Origin: Chryseobacterium sp. ISL-6
Lineage (GTDB): Bacteria > Bacteroidota > Bacteroidia > Flavobacteriales > Weeksellaceae
Assembly (NCBI RefSeq): GCF_018613715.1
Contig: NZ_JAGGPT010000010.1
Span: forward strand, 372,001-436,000
Length of the DNA stretch: 64,000 nucleotides
Reading direction: 5' to 3'
The notes under the pieces were generated by a model. The model ran no database searches. It was not told the DNA's origin and was given only the letters and a program-made list of their open reading frames with translations. Shown piece after piece: positions 8,373 through 16,911 of this stretch. Position 1 is the stretch's first letter. Each line of letters opens with the position of its first letter. The translations under genes and the position numbers were made by a program.

Positions 8373-8945
8373 TTAAGCTTCAGTGTTTTCTTCAGTTTCA
8401 GCAGCAGGAGCTTCTCCTTCTGTTGTTTCTTCAGCAGCAACTTCTTCAGCAACTGGTGCGTTAGCAGCTTCTTCAGCAGCTTTAGCATCAGCTTCAGCTT
8501 TTGCAGCAGCAGCTACTCTAGCTTCATTTACTTTAGCTTCAGCTTCTAAAGCAGCTTTTTTAGCATCAGCCTGAGCTTTAGATAAACCTTCTACTTTTCC
8601 TTGTACTTTTTGTTCTTTAGAATCTACCCAAGCAGCAAATCTTTTTTCAGCTTCAGCCTCATCAAAAGCTCCTTTAGCAACACCACCTTGTAAGTGTTTT
8701 TTGTAAAGTGCCCCTTTATAAGAAAGGATAGCTCTTGCTGTATCAGTTGGTTGAGCACCGTTGTTTAACCACTTTACAGCAGCATCAACGTTCAAATCGA
8801 TAGTAGCAGGGTTAGTAATTGGGTTGTAAGTACCTAGTTTTTCGATGAATCTACCGTCTCTTCTAGCTCTAGCATCTGCAACCACGATGTGGAAAAAAGG
8901 TTTTCCTTTTTTACCGTGTCTTTGTAATCTGATTTTTACTGACAT
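8373..8945 (-). CDS. rpsP: 30S ribosomal protein S16 with long Ala/Glu-rich tail
   Basis: The first roughly 85 residues are canonical S16 (VKIRLQRHGKKGKPFFHIVV, then DGRFIEKLGTYNP). The protein continues to 190 residues, more than double the E. coli length. The extension is low-complexity and rich in Ala, Glu and Lys (for example AEADAKAAEEAANAPVAEE) and is probably helical or disordered. Extended S16 is common in Flavobacteriia, so this is likely genuine. The gene is preceded by an excellent promoter and heads an operon with rimM. Confidence 0.97.
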   Translation of the reverse strand: MSVKIRLQRHGKKGKPFFHIVVADARARRDGRFIEKLGTYNPITNPATIDLNVDAAVKWLNNGAQPTDTARAILSYKGALYKKHLQGGVAKGAFDEAEAEKRFAAWVDSKEQKVQGKVEGLSKAQADAKKAALEAEAKVNEARVAAAAKAEADAKAAEEAANAPVAEEVAAEETTEGEAPAAETEENTEA

Positions 8946-8993
8946 AATGTTTGAATTTTAAGGGAACTCGTCCCAGTTAAATATTTAAGTGTG

Positions 8994-9023
8994 CAAAGAT
9001 AAATAAAATTTCTTAGGTATCAA
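8994..9023 (-). promoter_or_regulatory. Promoter of rpsP-rimM
   Basis: On the minus strand TTG (9023-9021) is followed by exactly 19 nt and TATCTTTG (9001-8994), a full match to the Bacteroidota housekeeping consensus. It lies about 48 nt upstream of the rpsP start codon. Confidence 0.8.
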
Positions 9024-9037
9024 TAAAAATTTTCATG

Positions 9038-9550
9038 TTAATCAAGTCTTCCCATATAGAAAAGCCCAAGACATTTCTGGTTCTCTGCGATGGTTAAAGA
9101 ATCTTTCAGGTGGTTAACAATTGCCGGGGAGCTCCAGTAGCAGCCTACTCCATTGGCTGTGCTGGTAAGGTACATATTTTGTACCGCCATTGAAACTGCA
9201 GCAATCTCTTCCCATTCCGGAAGCATTCCACTAAAGTTTACGACAATGGAAACGACTGCATTGGCTTTATTTATTTTAAAACCTATATCATCATATTTCT
9301 TTTGTAAGAATGTTTGCTCAGACTGTGTTGCTTTATAAATATTCTGCATTTCTGAAGCCAGTTGAGCTTTTTCATCACCTTTAAAGATTTTAAAACGCCA
9401 AGGTTTTGTACGTTTATGGTTCGGTGCAAATGTAGCTGAGTTTAAAATCTCATCAATAATTTCCTGAGAGATCTCTGTTTCTGTGTAATCTTTAGGGAAA
9501 ACACTTCTTCTTTGCTCTATTATTTCTTTTAGAATTTCTGTCTTATTCAT
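9038..9550 (-). CDS. Nitroreductase family flavoprotein
   Basis: This 170-residue FMN-dependent NAD(P)H oxidoreductase begins with the FMN-contacting region EQRRSVFPKDY and ATFAPNHKRTKPWRFKIF. It also has AVQNMYLTSTANGVGCYWSS and ends GLFYMGRLD. It resembles the short YdjA-like nitroreductases; the substrate is unknown. On the minus strand TAATTTTG (9563-9556) ends only five bases before the ATG, which would give a transcript with almost no leader. Confidence 0.9.
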   Translation of the reverse strand: MNKTEILKEIIEQRRSVFPKDYTETEISQEIIDEILNSATFAPNHKRTKPWRFKIFKGDEKAQLASEMQNIYKATQSEQTFLQKKYDDIGFKINKANAVVSIVVNFSGMLPEWEEIAAVSMAVQNMYLTSTANGVGCYWSSPAIVNHLKDSLTIAENQKCLGLFYMGRLD

Positions 9551-9594
9551 AGGTACAAAATTACAACATGTAATTTATTTATACCTGGGTTTAA

Positions 9595-9627
9595 AAAAAT
9601 AAAACTCCAAAAATAATTTGGAGTTTT
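9595..9627 (-). terminator. Intrinsic terminator after the GreA-like gene
   Basis: AAAACTCCAAA (9601-9611) pairs with TTTGGAGTTTT (9617-9627). On the minus strand the hairpin is followed by TTTTATTTTTTT. It lies downstream of the GreA-like gene, before the nitroreductase gene. Confidence 0.75.
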
Positions 9628-9677
9628 GCTGTATTTTGAATTGAAAAAAGTTGAAATATAATTCTAAATCATAAAAA

Positions 9678-10127
9678 TTATAAAACCTCAACAACTTCCT
9701 GATGAATATTATTTAACGTAAAGGCATCACCAGATTTCATACCCATCATCTTCTTTGCCATTGGACTTTCGGGTGAAATGGCATAAAACCTGTCACCTTC
9801 AAAGAAGAATTCACCTAATGAAACAGAAATATAAAATCTTGCCTTATTGGTAATCACTAAAGAACCTAGCTGCACTCTTTCAGTAGTATTATTCAACACC
9901 TTTGACATATTTCTCTGCAAATCATTAAGTGCGGCAAGCTGTTTTTGCATCTGATAAATTTCCTCCTGCATTTCCTCCCTCATGCTGTCATATTTTGGTG
10001 TCTTTTTAATATCGCGACTCGCGTCTAAAGTAAATTCTATAAAGTTCTTTAATTTCTCAATCTTTTCGGCGATCACGTTTTTAACATAATTTCTTATGTC
10101 ACTTTTCTCAAATACGATCTTCTCCAT
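9678..10127 (-). CDS. GreA/GreB-like protein
   Basis: The protein has 149 residues. An N-terminal coiled coil (about residues 15-80) is followed by a GreA-type C-terminal domain (VQLGSLVITNKARFYISVSL, then ISPESPMAKKMMGMKSGD). GreA and GreB insert their coiled-coil tip into the RNA polymerase secondary channel and stimulate transcript cleavage through two acidic tip residues. Aligning the tip by eye, E. coli GDLKENAEY corresponds to RDIKKTPKY here. The Asp is kept and the Glu is replaced by Lys. It may therefore be a secondary-channel regulator rather than a true cleavage factor. It is a single-gene unit with its own terminator. Confidence 0.75.
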   Translation of the reverse strand: MEKIVFEKSDIRNYVKNVIAEKIEKLKNFIEFTLDASRDIKKTPKYDSMREEMQEEIYQMQKQLAALNDLQRNMSKVLNNTTERVQLGSLVITNKARFYISVSLGEFFFEGDRFYAISPESPMAKKMMGMKSGDAFTLNNIHQEVVEVL

Positions 10128-10257
10128 AAATCTAATCTTTACATAAAGATAATATTTTTTTTAAACAATATATTTGTCATTCAAAAAATTTAAAACCTCA
10201 TTTAAAAATTAATTTTTATTTCAAGGGAAGACAAGATGCAAGGAAATGAGCTTTGTA

Positions 10258-10788
10258 TTATTGCTCCGCTAGTTTTTTAAGGTCTCCCAATCCCTGATCA
10301 AAGGTTTTTCCCATCTGGCTCTCCATCATTGGTTTCATTATCTTCATCATGGTATTGAGCTCATTATCCATAGTCCAGGTTACTTTTGTTCCATTACCTT
10401 CCGGAGTTAGGATAAAATTAGCTGTTGCCTCACCTTCAAAAGGTTTTATAAAATGAAGCTTACTGGTTATTTTTTCATTCGGTACTACTGCTGTAACAGT
10501 TTGCTGGCCTTCACCCACATCTTTATTTCCTTTCCAGCTGTAAGAGTCTCCTACTTCACCACTTGTTCCGGAGTAGGTGATCGTAATGTTTTTATCCGGC
10601 TTTATAAAAGGATTCCATGAGTTGAAAGCTTTTGTAGATCCTGCAAATTGCCAAACTTTTTCTTTCGGCGCATTAATAACAACAGATCTTTCAAAGTGAT
10701 AATCTTTACTGAAAGCCAGCATAGCAAATACTGCGTACAAAATAACAAGTACAATAAGTATCCCTAAAATTTTCAAAATTGTTTTCAT
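10258..10788 (-). CDS. SRPBCC (polyketide cyclase-like) protein with N-terminal membrane segment
   Basis: The protein has 176 residues. A hydrophobic N-terminal segment (LKILGILIVLVILYAVFAML) is either a membrane anchor or an uncleaved signal. It is followed by an SRPBCC fold: FERSVVINAPKEKVWQFAGS, WNPFIKPD and GEATANFILTPEGNGTKVTW. The fold binds hydrophobic ligands; nothing here identifies the ligand. It stands alone between the GreA-like gene and the M3 peptidase gene, which is divergent. Confidence 0.85.
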   Translation of the reverse strand: MKTILKILGILIVLVILYAVFAMLAFSKDYHFERSVVINAPKEKVWQFAGSTKAFNSWNPFIKPDKNITITYSGTSGEVGDSYSWKGNKDVGEGQQTVTAVVPNEKITSKLHFIKPFEGEATANFILTPEGNGTKVTWTMDNELNTMMKIMKPMMESQMGKTFDQGLGDLKKLAEQ

Positions 10789-10972
10789 AGTTTTTATATT
10801 TTAATGTTAAGTCAAAATTACATATTCCAACAGCAACACTTCTTTTCCTATGACAAGATTATTATAATAAGCTATTTTTTGTCACAACCGATCATTAAGG
10901 CATTATTTTTGAGGAATTCAAGTTTTACAAATTTTCATAGAAATTAAATTTACATCAATAAAAAATAGAAAA

Positions 10973-12991
10973 ATGAATATTTTAACAGAAAATTTCAATA
11001 CACCTTATCATACCGCACCATTTGACCGCATTAAAAATGAAGATTATCTTCCTGCTTTTAAAGAATTAATTCAGCGCTCTGAAGAAGAAATTAATACGAT
11101 CGTTGACAATTCTGAAGCACCTACATTTCAGAACGTTATTGAAGCTTTGGCCTATTCAGGTGAAAAATTAGATATCCTTTCCAATATTTTTTTTAATGTA
11201 AATTCTGCAGAAACAAGTGATGCATTGCAACAAATCGCTGAAGAGGTTTCTCCTATCCTAAGTGAATATTCTTCAAAAATCTCTCAAAACGAACCTTTAT
11301 TTAATAAGATCAAAAAGGTATACGAAGAGAAGGCAAAATACAACCTCAACGAAGAGCAAGAAATGCTTTTAGAGGAAACTTATAAAGGCTTTGTAAGAAG
11401 TGGCGCTTTACTGAACGACGAAGACAAAGAAAAATTAAAGAATATCAACATGGATTTATCTTTGAAATCCTTGAAATTCGGACAAAATGTATTGGCTTCC
11501 ACTAATGCTTATTTTAAACATATCACTTATAAAGAAGATCTGGCTGGAATTCCTGATGCTATTATGGAACAGTACGCTGAAGAGGCTAAGGAAAGAAATT
11601 TAGAAGGCTGGGTACTGACATTACAATATCCGAGTTATGTGCCATTTATGACTTACGCTGAAAACCGTGAATTAAGAAAAGAGCTGGCTTTAGCAAATGG
11701 TAAAAAGTCTTTTGATGGTGGTGAGTTTGATAATCAAAACCTCATTAAAGAAATCCTCAAATTAAAACAGCAAAAAGCAGAACTGATTGGCTATAAAAAT
11801 TATGCTGACTTCGTTCTGGAAGAAAGGATGGCGAAGTCTCCCACTAAAGTCCTTGATTTCTTAAATGAGCTTTTAACAAAAGCAAAACCTTTTGCAAATA
11901 AGGAAATTGAAGAATTAAAAGCTTTAGCAAAAGCTGATGGTATTGAGGAAATGCAGGCCTATGATCATTCTTTCTATGCAGAGAAACTCCGTAAAGAAAA
12001 GTTTGATCTTAATGATGAGGAATTAAAACCTTACTTTCCATTGAACCAGGTTCAGGATGCCGTATTTGGATTAGCCAAACAATTATTTGGGTTAACTTTT
12101 GAAGAAAGAAATGATATTCCGAAATATCATGAAGATGTAAAAACTTATGAAGTAAAGGAAAATGGTGAATACAAATCATTGCTGTATGTAGATTATTTCC
12201 CAAGAAAAGGTAAAAGAGCCGGGGCCTGGATGACAAGCTACAAAAACCAATATAAGAAAGATGGGGAGAATTCACGCCCGCATATTTCCATTGTTTGTAA
12301 TTTCAGCAAACCCACAAAGGATACTCCAAGTCTATTAACATTCCAAGAGGTAACAACATTATTCCATGAATTTGGCCACGCTCTACACGGGATGTTAGCC
12401 AACACTCAATATCCAGGTCTATCAGGAACTTCCGTGAAATGGGATTTCGTAGAATTACCATCTCAATTTTTAGAAAACTTCTGTTATGAGCCTGAATTCT
12501 TAAAAACTTTTGCAAAACATTATAAAACCGGTGAAGTTCTTCCTGACGAAAAAATTGAAAAAATCGAACAGTCTAAAAACTTTATGGAAGGATACCAGAC
12601 AATGAGACAATTAGGTTTCGGAATTCTGGATATGATGTACCATACCAATGTTGGAGAATTAGAGAGTGAAAGTGTAAAAGCCTTTGAAGATGAATATACA
12701 AAAGCAACTCAGCTTTACCCATCTAATAATGAAACCGCTATGAGCCCAAGTTTCTCTCACATTTTCCAGGGTGGATATTCTGCAGGATATTACTCTTACA
12801 AATGGGCAGAGGTTCTGGATGCAGATGCTTTTCAATATTTTAAAGAAAACGGAATTTTCAATCCAGAGATTGCTGCAAAATATAAAATACTCCTTTCTTC
12901 AGGGGGAACAAAAGATCCAATGGAACTGTATAAGAGTTTCAGAGGTAGTGAGCCAAAGGTAGAAAGCTTGCTTAAGAGAGCTTTTGGATAA
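10973..12991 (+). CDS. M3 family zinc metallopeptidase (oligopeptidase A / Dcp type)
   Basis: This 672-residue protein matches the length of oligopeptidase A and dipeptidyl carboxypeptidase. The catalytic zinc motif is FHEFGHALHGML at about residue 463, followed about 25 residues later by the third ligand in DFVELPSQFLENF. The C-terminal SFSHIFQGGYSAGYYSYKWA is the substrate-binding Tyr/Gly loop typical of M3 enzymes. No signal peptide is present, so it is probably a cytoplasmic peptidase that degrades short peptides. A terminator follows directly. Confidence 0.95.
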   Translation: MNILTENFNTPYHTAPFDRIKNEDYLPAFKELIQRSEEEINTIVDNSEAPTFQNVIEALAYSGEKLDILSNIFFNVNSAETSDALQQIAEEVSPILSEYSSKISQNEPLFNKIKKVYEEKAKYNLNEEQEMLLEETYKGFVRSGALLNDEDKEKLKNINMDLSLKSLKFGQNVLASTNAYFKHITYKEDLAGIPDAIMEQYAEEAKERNLEGWVLTLQYPSYVPFMTYAENRELRKELALANGKKSFDGGEFDNQNLIKEILKLKQQKAELIGYKNYADFVLEERMAKSPTKVLDFLNELLTKAKPFANKEIEELKALAKADGIEEMQAYDHSFYAEKLRKEKFDLNDEELKPYFPLNQVQDAVFGLAKQLFGLTFEERNDIPKYHEDVKTYEVKENGEYKSLLYVDYFPRKGKRAGAWMTSYKNQYKKDGENSRPHISIVCNFSKPTKDTPSLLTFQEVTTLFHEFGHALHGMLANTQYPGLSGTSVKWDFVELPSQFLENFCYEPEFLKTFAKHYKTGEVLPDEKIEKIEQSKNFMEGYQTMRQLGFGILDMMYHTNVGELESESVKAFEDEYTKATQLYPSNNETAMSPSFSHIFQGGYSAGYYSYKWAEVLDADAFQYFKENGIFNPEIAAKYKILLSSGGTKDPMELYKSFRGSEPKVESLLKRAFG

Positions 12992-13001
12992 AATAAACTG
13001 C

Positions 13002-13039
13002 AGTCCCCTGATTTCAAATCTCGGGGACTTTTTTCTTTT
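13002..13039 (+). terminator. Intrinsic terminator of the M3 peptidase gene
   Basis: AGTCCCC (13002-13008) pairs with GGGGACT (13023-13029), and the loop itself contains the palindrome GATTTCAAATC. TTTTTTCTTTT follows. It begins 11 bases after the stop codon. Confidence 0.85.
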
Positions 13040-13135
13040 ATTATAGTTTATAAATGGCTTATTAACAAGCTTATGAATTGGGTATTTTTATCACGATAAT
13101 TTAAATGAAAAATGCCTCCCTGACATGGATTAAAA

Positions 13136-13888
13136 ATGTTGCCGGATCACAATAATAAAACAATCCTATTTATGATTGATAAAATCGAAAAAATTGCAAA
13201 TATCTTTTTTATTTTTTTGGGATACATAGGGATGGCTGCATTGGTCGTATTTCTTGTTTTTATAGAAAATCCAGTGAGGTATTTTTTCTATGCTTTATCT
13301 ATAACAACATTCATACATTTTAAAAACTTTCGATACTTAAGAATTGACTTTAAAAAAGTTGGCGGAAATTTTCTCTTGACAATAAGTATTATCTATTTAT
13401 CTTTAATTACCGTCTTATCCGTTTCCCCTTTTCTGACCATTCAGGAATTTAAAATATCACATTTTACATGGAAGCCTGTAGAGGCAAAAACAATTAAATC
13501 ATCTTCCTTCTGGGATACTGGATACAAAAGAAGAGGAAATTCTTATGCTACCATCTATTATGAGTATCAGGCTGATGGAAAACGTTATAAAAATTCAGAA
13601 CCTGAAGCCTTAAAAAAATATTATCCTATTTGGAACACAAGCAAGACCGATGATTTGATCATTGAGTTTTCAAAATCAGTTTCAGAAAAAATTAAAAATA
13701 AGGATTATATCATTTTCAAGAGCCCCAACCACCATGATAAAAGCCGATTATTTTTATCTACCGATATCATTTACTTTCAGGGATCACTACTTTATAATAT
13801 GGCAACAAGTATGGCTGCAATAATACTTACTATTTTAGGACTTCTATCAATTATTCTTATCTTTTCAGGAAAAAGCCGCCAGAAATAG
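13136..13888 (+). CDS. Membrane protein, DUF3592-like
   Basis: The protein has up to 250 residues; a second in-frame ATG at 13172 (MIDKIEK) is an equally good start. Hydrophobic segments lie at about residues 24-45, 46-62 and 80-100, with another at 222-243. Between them is a polar domain: GYKRRGNSYATIYYEYQADG and YKNSEPEALKKYYPIW. This layout, a membrane-flanked domain with Y-x-Y-x-x-x-G-x-x-Y, resembles DUF3592 proteins. Function is unknown. It is followed 14 bases later by another small membrane protein gene. Confidence 0.6.
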   Translation: MLPDHNNKTILFMIDKIEKIANIFFIFLGYIGMAALVVFLVFIENPVRYFFYALSITTFIHFKNFRYLRIDFKKVGGNFLLTISIIYLSLITVLSVSPFLTIQEFKISHFTWKPVEAKTIKSSSFWDTGYKRRGNSYATIYYEYQADGKRYKNSEPEALKKYYPIWNTSKTDDLIIEFSKSVSEKIKNKDYIIFKSPNHHDKSRLFLSTDIIYFQGSLLYNMATSMAAIILTILGLLSIILIFSGKSRQK

Positions 13889-13902
13889 AAAAATCAAATC
13901 CA

Positions 13903-14475
13903 TTGAAAGAGAAAAATTATCGTGAAAAGATTCTGAAAAAAATCAATCTGATAAAGAGGATATTTTTTATCTTAATGACTTTCTATATGGTGCTTATATT
14001 AGTAAGCATAGCTATTCTGTATTACTATAACTATATGATGAATGGAAATTATACTTTTATCTACATCATATTGTTCCCGCTAATCATTTTAGTAGCCTTA
14101 AGCACATTTTCCATTTCTTTTTTTAAGAGCTATGCGGAGGTTATTAAAATCATAAATGATGAAGACCTTGCTCAACTTGAAACAATGAATCAATCCCGTT
14201 CCTGGATAGAAAAATATCTTCCTTCGTTTATTATTTATTCAGGAAAGATCAGAGTATTTAAATTATTCAAGCAACCTGATTTTTATTTTAAAGATCTTAG
14301 TAAAATCTCTATTCGAACATTTTATAACAGAGGGGGTCAAAATCATCTTGTCATATTAAAAAAAATACAGGGTGGAAGCTATTTCTTTAGTATCAGTAAT
14401 AGTTTTCTGCAACAAAAACATCTTATAGAAAAAGCAATGGAATACAATCCCAACATTATTGTCAATGAGAAATAA
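13903..14475 (+). CDS. Hypothetical membrane protein
   Basis: The 190-residue frame opens with TTG at 13903. No ATG is available before 13978, and starting there would remove part of the first hydrophobic segment. Two membrane segments are seen at about residues 19-45 and 51-75, followed by a soluble C-terminal part of about 110 residues. I recognise no family. It probably forms an operon with the preceding membrane gene. Confidence 0.55.
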   Translation: MKEKNYREKILKKINLIKRIFFILMTFYMVLILVSIAILYYYNYMMNGNYTFIYIILFPLIILVALSTFSISFFKSYAEVIKIINDEDLAQLETMNQSRSWIEKYLPSFIIYSGKIRVFKLFKQPDFYFKDLSKISIRTFYNRGGQNHLVILKKIQGGSYFFSISNSFLQQKHLIEKAMEYNPNIIVNEK

Positions 14476-14626
14476 TATCTATTAGTTATTTAGACTTTGA
14501 ATATCATCAGCAGGATTTTTGACTATGGATTGTAACTTTTTCACCAATTTTAGCTATTGCTCTTTTTTGTAATTTTGTTCAGTGAAGGGTAGAAAAGCAA
14601 TGTATAAATGATATCCGTTTCTGATT

Positions 14627-15358
14627 ATGAAAGAAAACAAATATGACAACTCATCTTTTTTTGAGCAATATAAAAAAATGCTACGCTCTCAGCAAGGACT
14701 GGAGGGTGCCGGTGAATGGTATGTTTTAAAGAATATGCTGCCTGATTTTACGGGTAAAAATGTACTCGATCTCGGTTGTGGTTTCGGCTGGCATTGTCGG
14801 TACGCGATGGAAAATGGAGCACAATCTGTCGTTGGAATTGACCTTTCGGAAAAGATGCTTGAAAAAGCCCGAGAGATCAATAATATGGAGGGTATTGAAT
14901 ATGTAAGAAAAGCCCTCGAAGATGTTGAATATCCGGCTGAGAAGTTTGATGTAATATTAAGTTCTTTAACTTTCCATTATGTAGAATCATTTGATAGGCT
15001 TACACAAAACATCTACCAATGGCTTAAACCCAAAGGTCAATTTGTATTTTCTGTTGAACACCCGGTTTTTACAGCTGAAGGAACACAGGATTGGGCTTAT
15101 GGAACACATGGAGAGAAACAACATTGGCCGGTAGACAATTATTTTATTGAAGGAATAAGAAACACCACATTTTTAGGCGAAAACGTTATAAAATACCATA
15201 GAACATTAACTACTTATTTGAATGCGCTATTAAAAAAGGGCTTTAAAATTAAAGAAGTTATCGAAGCAGAGCCTAGCGAAGAGATGCTCAAACAATTTTC
15301 AGAAATGAAAGATGAACTCCGCCGACCTATGATGTTGCTAATTTCAGTAGAGAAATAA
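14627..15358 (+). CDS. Class I SAM-dependent methyltransferase
   Basis: The protein has 243 residues with a Rossmann-fold methyltransferase core. Motif I is NVLDLGCGFGWHCRYA at about residues 45-60, the acidic loop is VVGIDLSEKML, and motif IV/post-I includes FDVILSSLTFHYVES. It has the general UbiE/BioC-like Methyltransf_11 layout; the substrate cannot be inferred. It stands alone with no clear operon partner. Confidence 0.9.
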   Translation: MKENKYDNSSFFEQYKKMLRSQQGLEGAGEWYVLKNMLPDFTGKNVLDLGCGFGWHCRYAMENGAQSVVGIDLSEKMLEKAREINNMEGIEYVRKALEDVEYPAEKFDVILSSLTFHYVESFDRLTQNIYQWLKPKGQFVFSVEHPVFTAEGTQDWAYGTHGEKQHWPVDNYFIEGIRNTTFLGENVIKYHRTLTTYLNALLKKGFKIKEVIEAEPSEEMLKQFSEMKDELRRPMMLLISVEK

Positions 15359-15428
15359 TATTATTATTTTAAAGATATAATTAAAAGCATTTTTTATTTT
15401 TAGAATTTTCTAAATCACAAAAACGATC

Positions 15429-16325
15429 ATGTTCAAAAATACTCTTATTACACTTTTATTCTTTCTTTTAGTATTTAATAATGTAAAAAGTCAGGAAGTA
15501 AAAACAACAAAAGGTAACCATTTTGAATTGAAAATAGCTCCTCAACAAAAAGCAATACTTATTCTATTTCCATGTTATCCCTGTAACATCGAACATACTC
15601 AAACAGAGGCCGCTTTTTTAAAGGATATTGAAAAAGAAGGTATTAGTACTTTACTCTTAGATTACAACCAAAAACTTTATTTGACAGAAGCTGAGAAGAA
15701 AGAATACGTGGATGTATTAAATAAGATTTTTAAAGAAAACAGCATTAAAGAAGAGAATATTTTCATTGGTGGATTTTCCAGCGGTGGCAATGTAGCGATT
15801 CTATTATCCAGCTATATGATAAAAACAAAAAATCCAATACAGCCTAAAGGTCTTATCGTAGTTGATTCTCCTATAGACCTTGAAGAATTATATAAATCGG
15901 CTAAAAATGATATTAAAAAAAATAAAGATGCTGATGCTGTTGCAGAAGGTAAATTTTTAATCGATCTACTGGAAAAAGAAATAGGCACACCGCAGGAAAA
16001 TATTGAAAAATATAAAAGCTTTTCACCCTATCATGTTTCATCAAATTCTACAGATAATATTGGCTATTTAAAAAATATAAAAGTCAGATTGTATTGTGAA
16101 CCAGATCTTGAATGGCAAATGAAAAATAAAGCCCGGAAGTACGAAGATCTAAATGCTTTTAAATTAGAAAGGGTTTATCATTCTTTACTTAACCTGGGAA
16201 ACCATCAAGTAGAATTAATAAAAACAAAAGGCCGTGGGATAAGAGCCAATGGACAAAAACATCCACATTCCTGGAATATTGTAGAACGTGAAAATCTAAT
16301 ACAATGGATATTACGTACTTCTTAA
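15429..16325 (+). CDS. Exported alpha/beta-hydrolase-like protein
   Basis: The 298-residue protein has a signal peptide (MFKNTLITLLFFLLVFNNVKSQ). An alpha/beta-hydrolase signature follows, with a nucleophile elbow GGFSSGGN at about residue 117 (GxSxG) and a strand-turn LILFPCYPCN that could form the oxyanion region. A late HPHSWNIVERENLIQWI may carry the catalytic His. The substrate is unknown; it is probably a periplasmic esterase or peptidase-like enzyme. Confidence 0.7.
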   Translation: MFKNTLITLLFFLLVFNNVKSQEVKTTKGNHFELKIAPQQKAILILFPCYPCNIEHTQTEAAFLKDIEKEGISTLLLDYNQKLYLTEAEKKEYVDVLNKIFKENSIKEENIFIGGFSSGGNVAILLSSYMIKTKNPIQPKGLIVVDSPIDLEELYKSAKNDIKKNKDADAVAEGKFLIDLLEKEIGTPQENIEKYKSFSPYHVSSNSTDNIGYLKNIKVRLYCEPDLEWQMKNKARKYEDLNAFKLERVYHSLLNLGNHQVELIKTKGRGIRANGQKHPHSWNIVERENLIQWILRTS

Positions 16326-16394
16326 AACTATATCAAAATAATCCCACTTTTATTCCGAACTTTGATGAAATAAAGCCTTCAATAATTTTAAATA

Positions 16395-16778
16395 ATGAAT
16401 ACGATAACACTAAGACTAGAGAACGTAAAAAAACTTCAGGCAAAAAGGTGGGAAAATGAAGATCATTGGGATGCCATCAATGAACTTTTAATCAAAGAAT
16501 TGGATGAAATTTTACTCATTGAGCCTCAAAACACTTCTGCTCTGATCAATATAGGTGCTATCTATTCTGATATGGGAGAAAATGAAACAGCAATACGGTA
16601 TTTAAAGACTGCATTAGACTTAGGTTCCGAAGACAAAAACCTGTTTGTCAATCTTGCCATTGTTATGATCTATATGGAAAAACATCAAGAAGAATATCTT
16701 GAATATCTTGAAGAAGCAGAAGACAAAATAGAGCATCCACTTACTTTTAAAGCTTATTTTGATCCTCAATCCCATTAA
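16395..16778 (+). CDS. TPR-repeat protein
   Basis: The protein has 127 residues with at least one clear tetratricopeptide repeat (TSALINIGAIYSDMGENETA followed by IRYLKTALDLGSEDKNLFVN). It has no signal peptide and is probably a cytoplasmic protein-interaction module. It lies 69 bases after the hydrolase gene, with which it may be co-transcribed. Confidence 0.7.
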   Translation: MNTITLRLENVKKLQAKRWENEDHWDAINELLIKELDEILLIEPQNTSALINIGAIYSDMGENETAIRYLKTALDLGSEDKNLFVNLAIVMIYMEKHQEEYLEYLEEAEDKIEHPLTFKAYFDPQSH

Positions 16779-16911
16779 ATACCAGCCTGAAGGAATAAAT
16801 ACGGATGTCTAAAAATATTGAATTTATGGAGATACTTTTTGACCAATAAAAAAGCTAATTTTAACTCTGAAATTAAAGAAGCTACTTGTTTTAATAAATA
16901 ATTCAGAATTC

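Noticed and set aside
8383..8574. An Ala/Ser-rich frame antisense to rpsP
   Set aside because: It is the mirror of the Ala/Glu-rich tail codons of S16 and has no independent start signals.
10846..10917. A promoter for the M3 peptidase gene (TTG, 22 nt, TATTTTTG)
   Set aside because: The spacing is one base beyond the usual 19-21, so I did not list it as a feature, although it may be functional.
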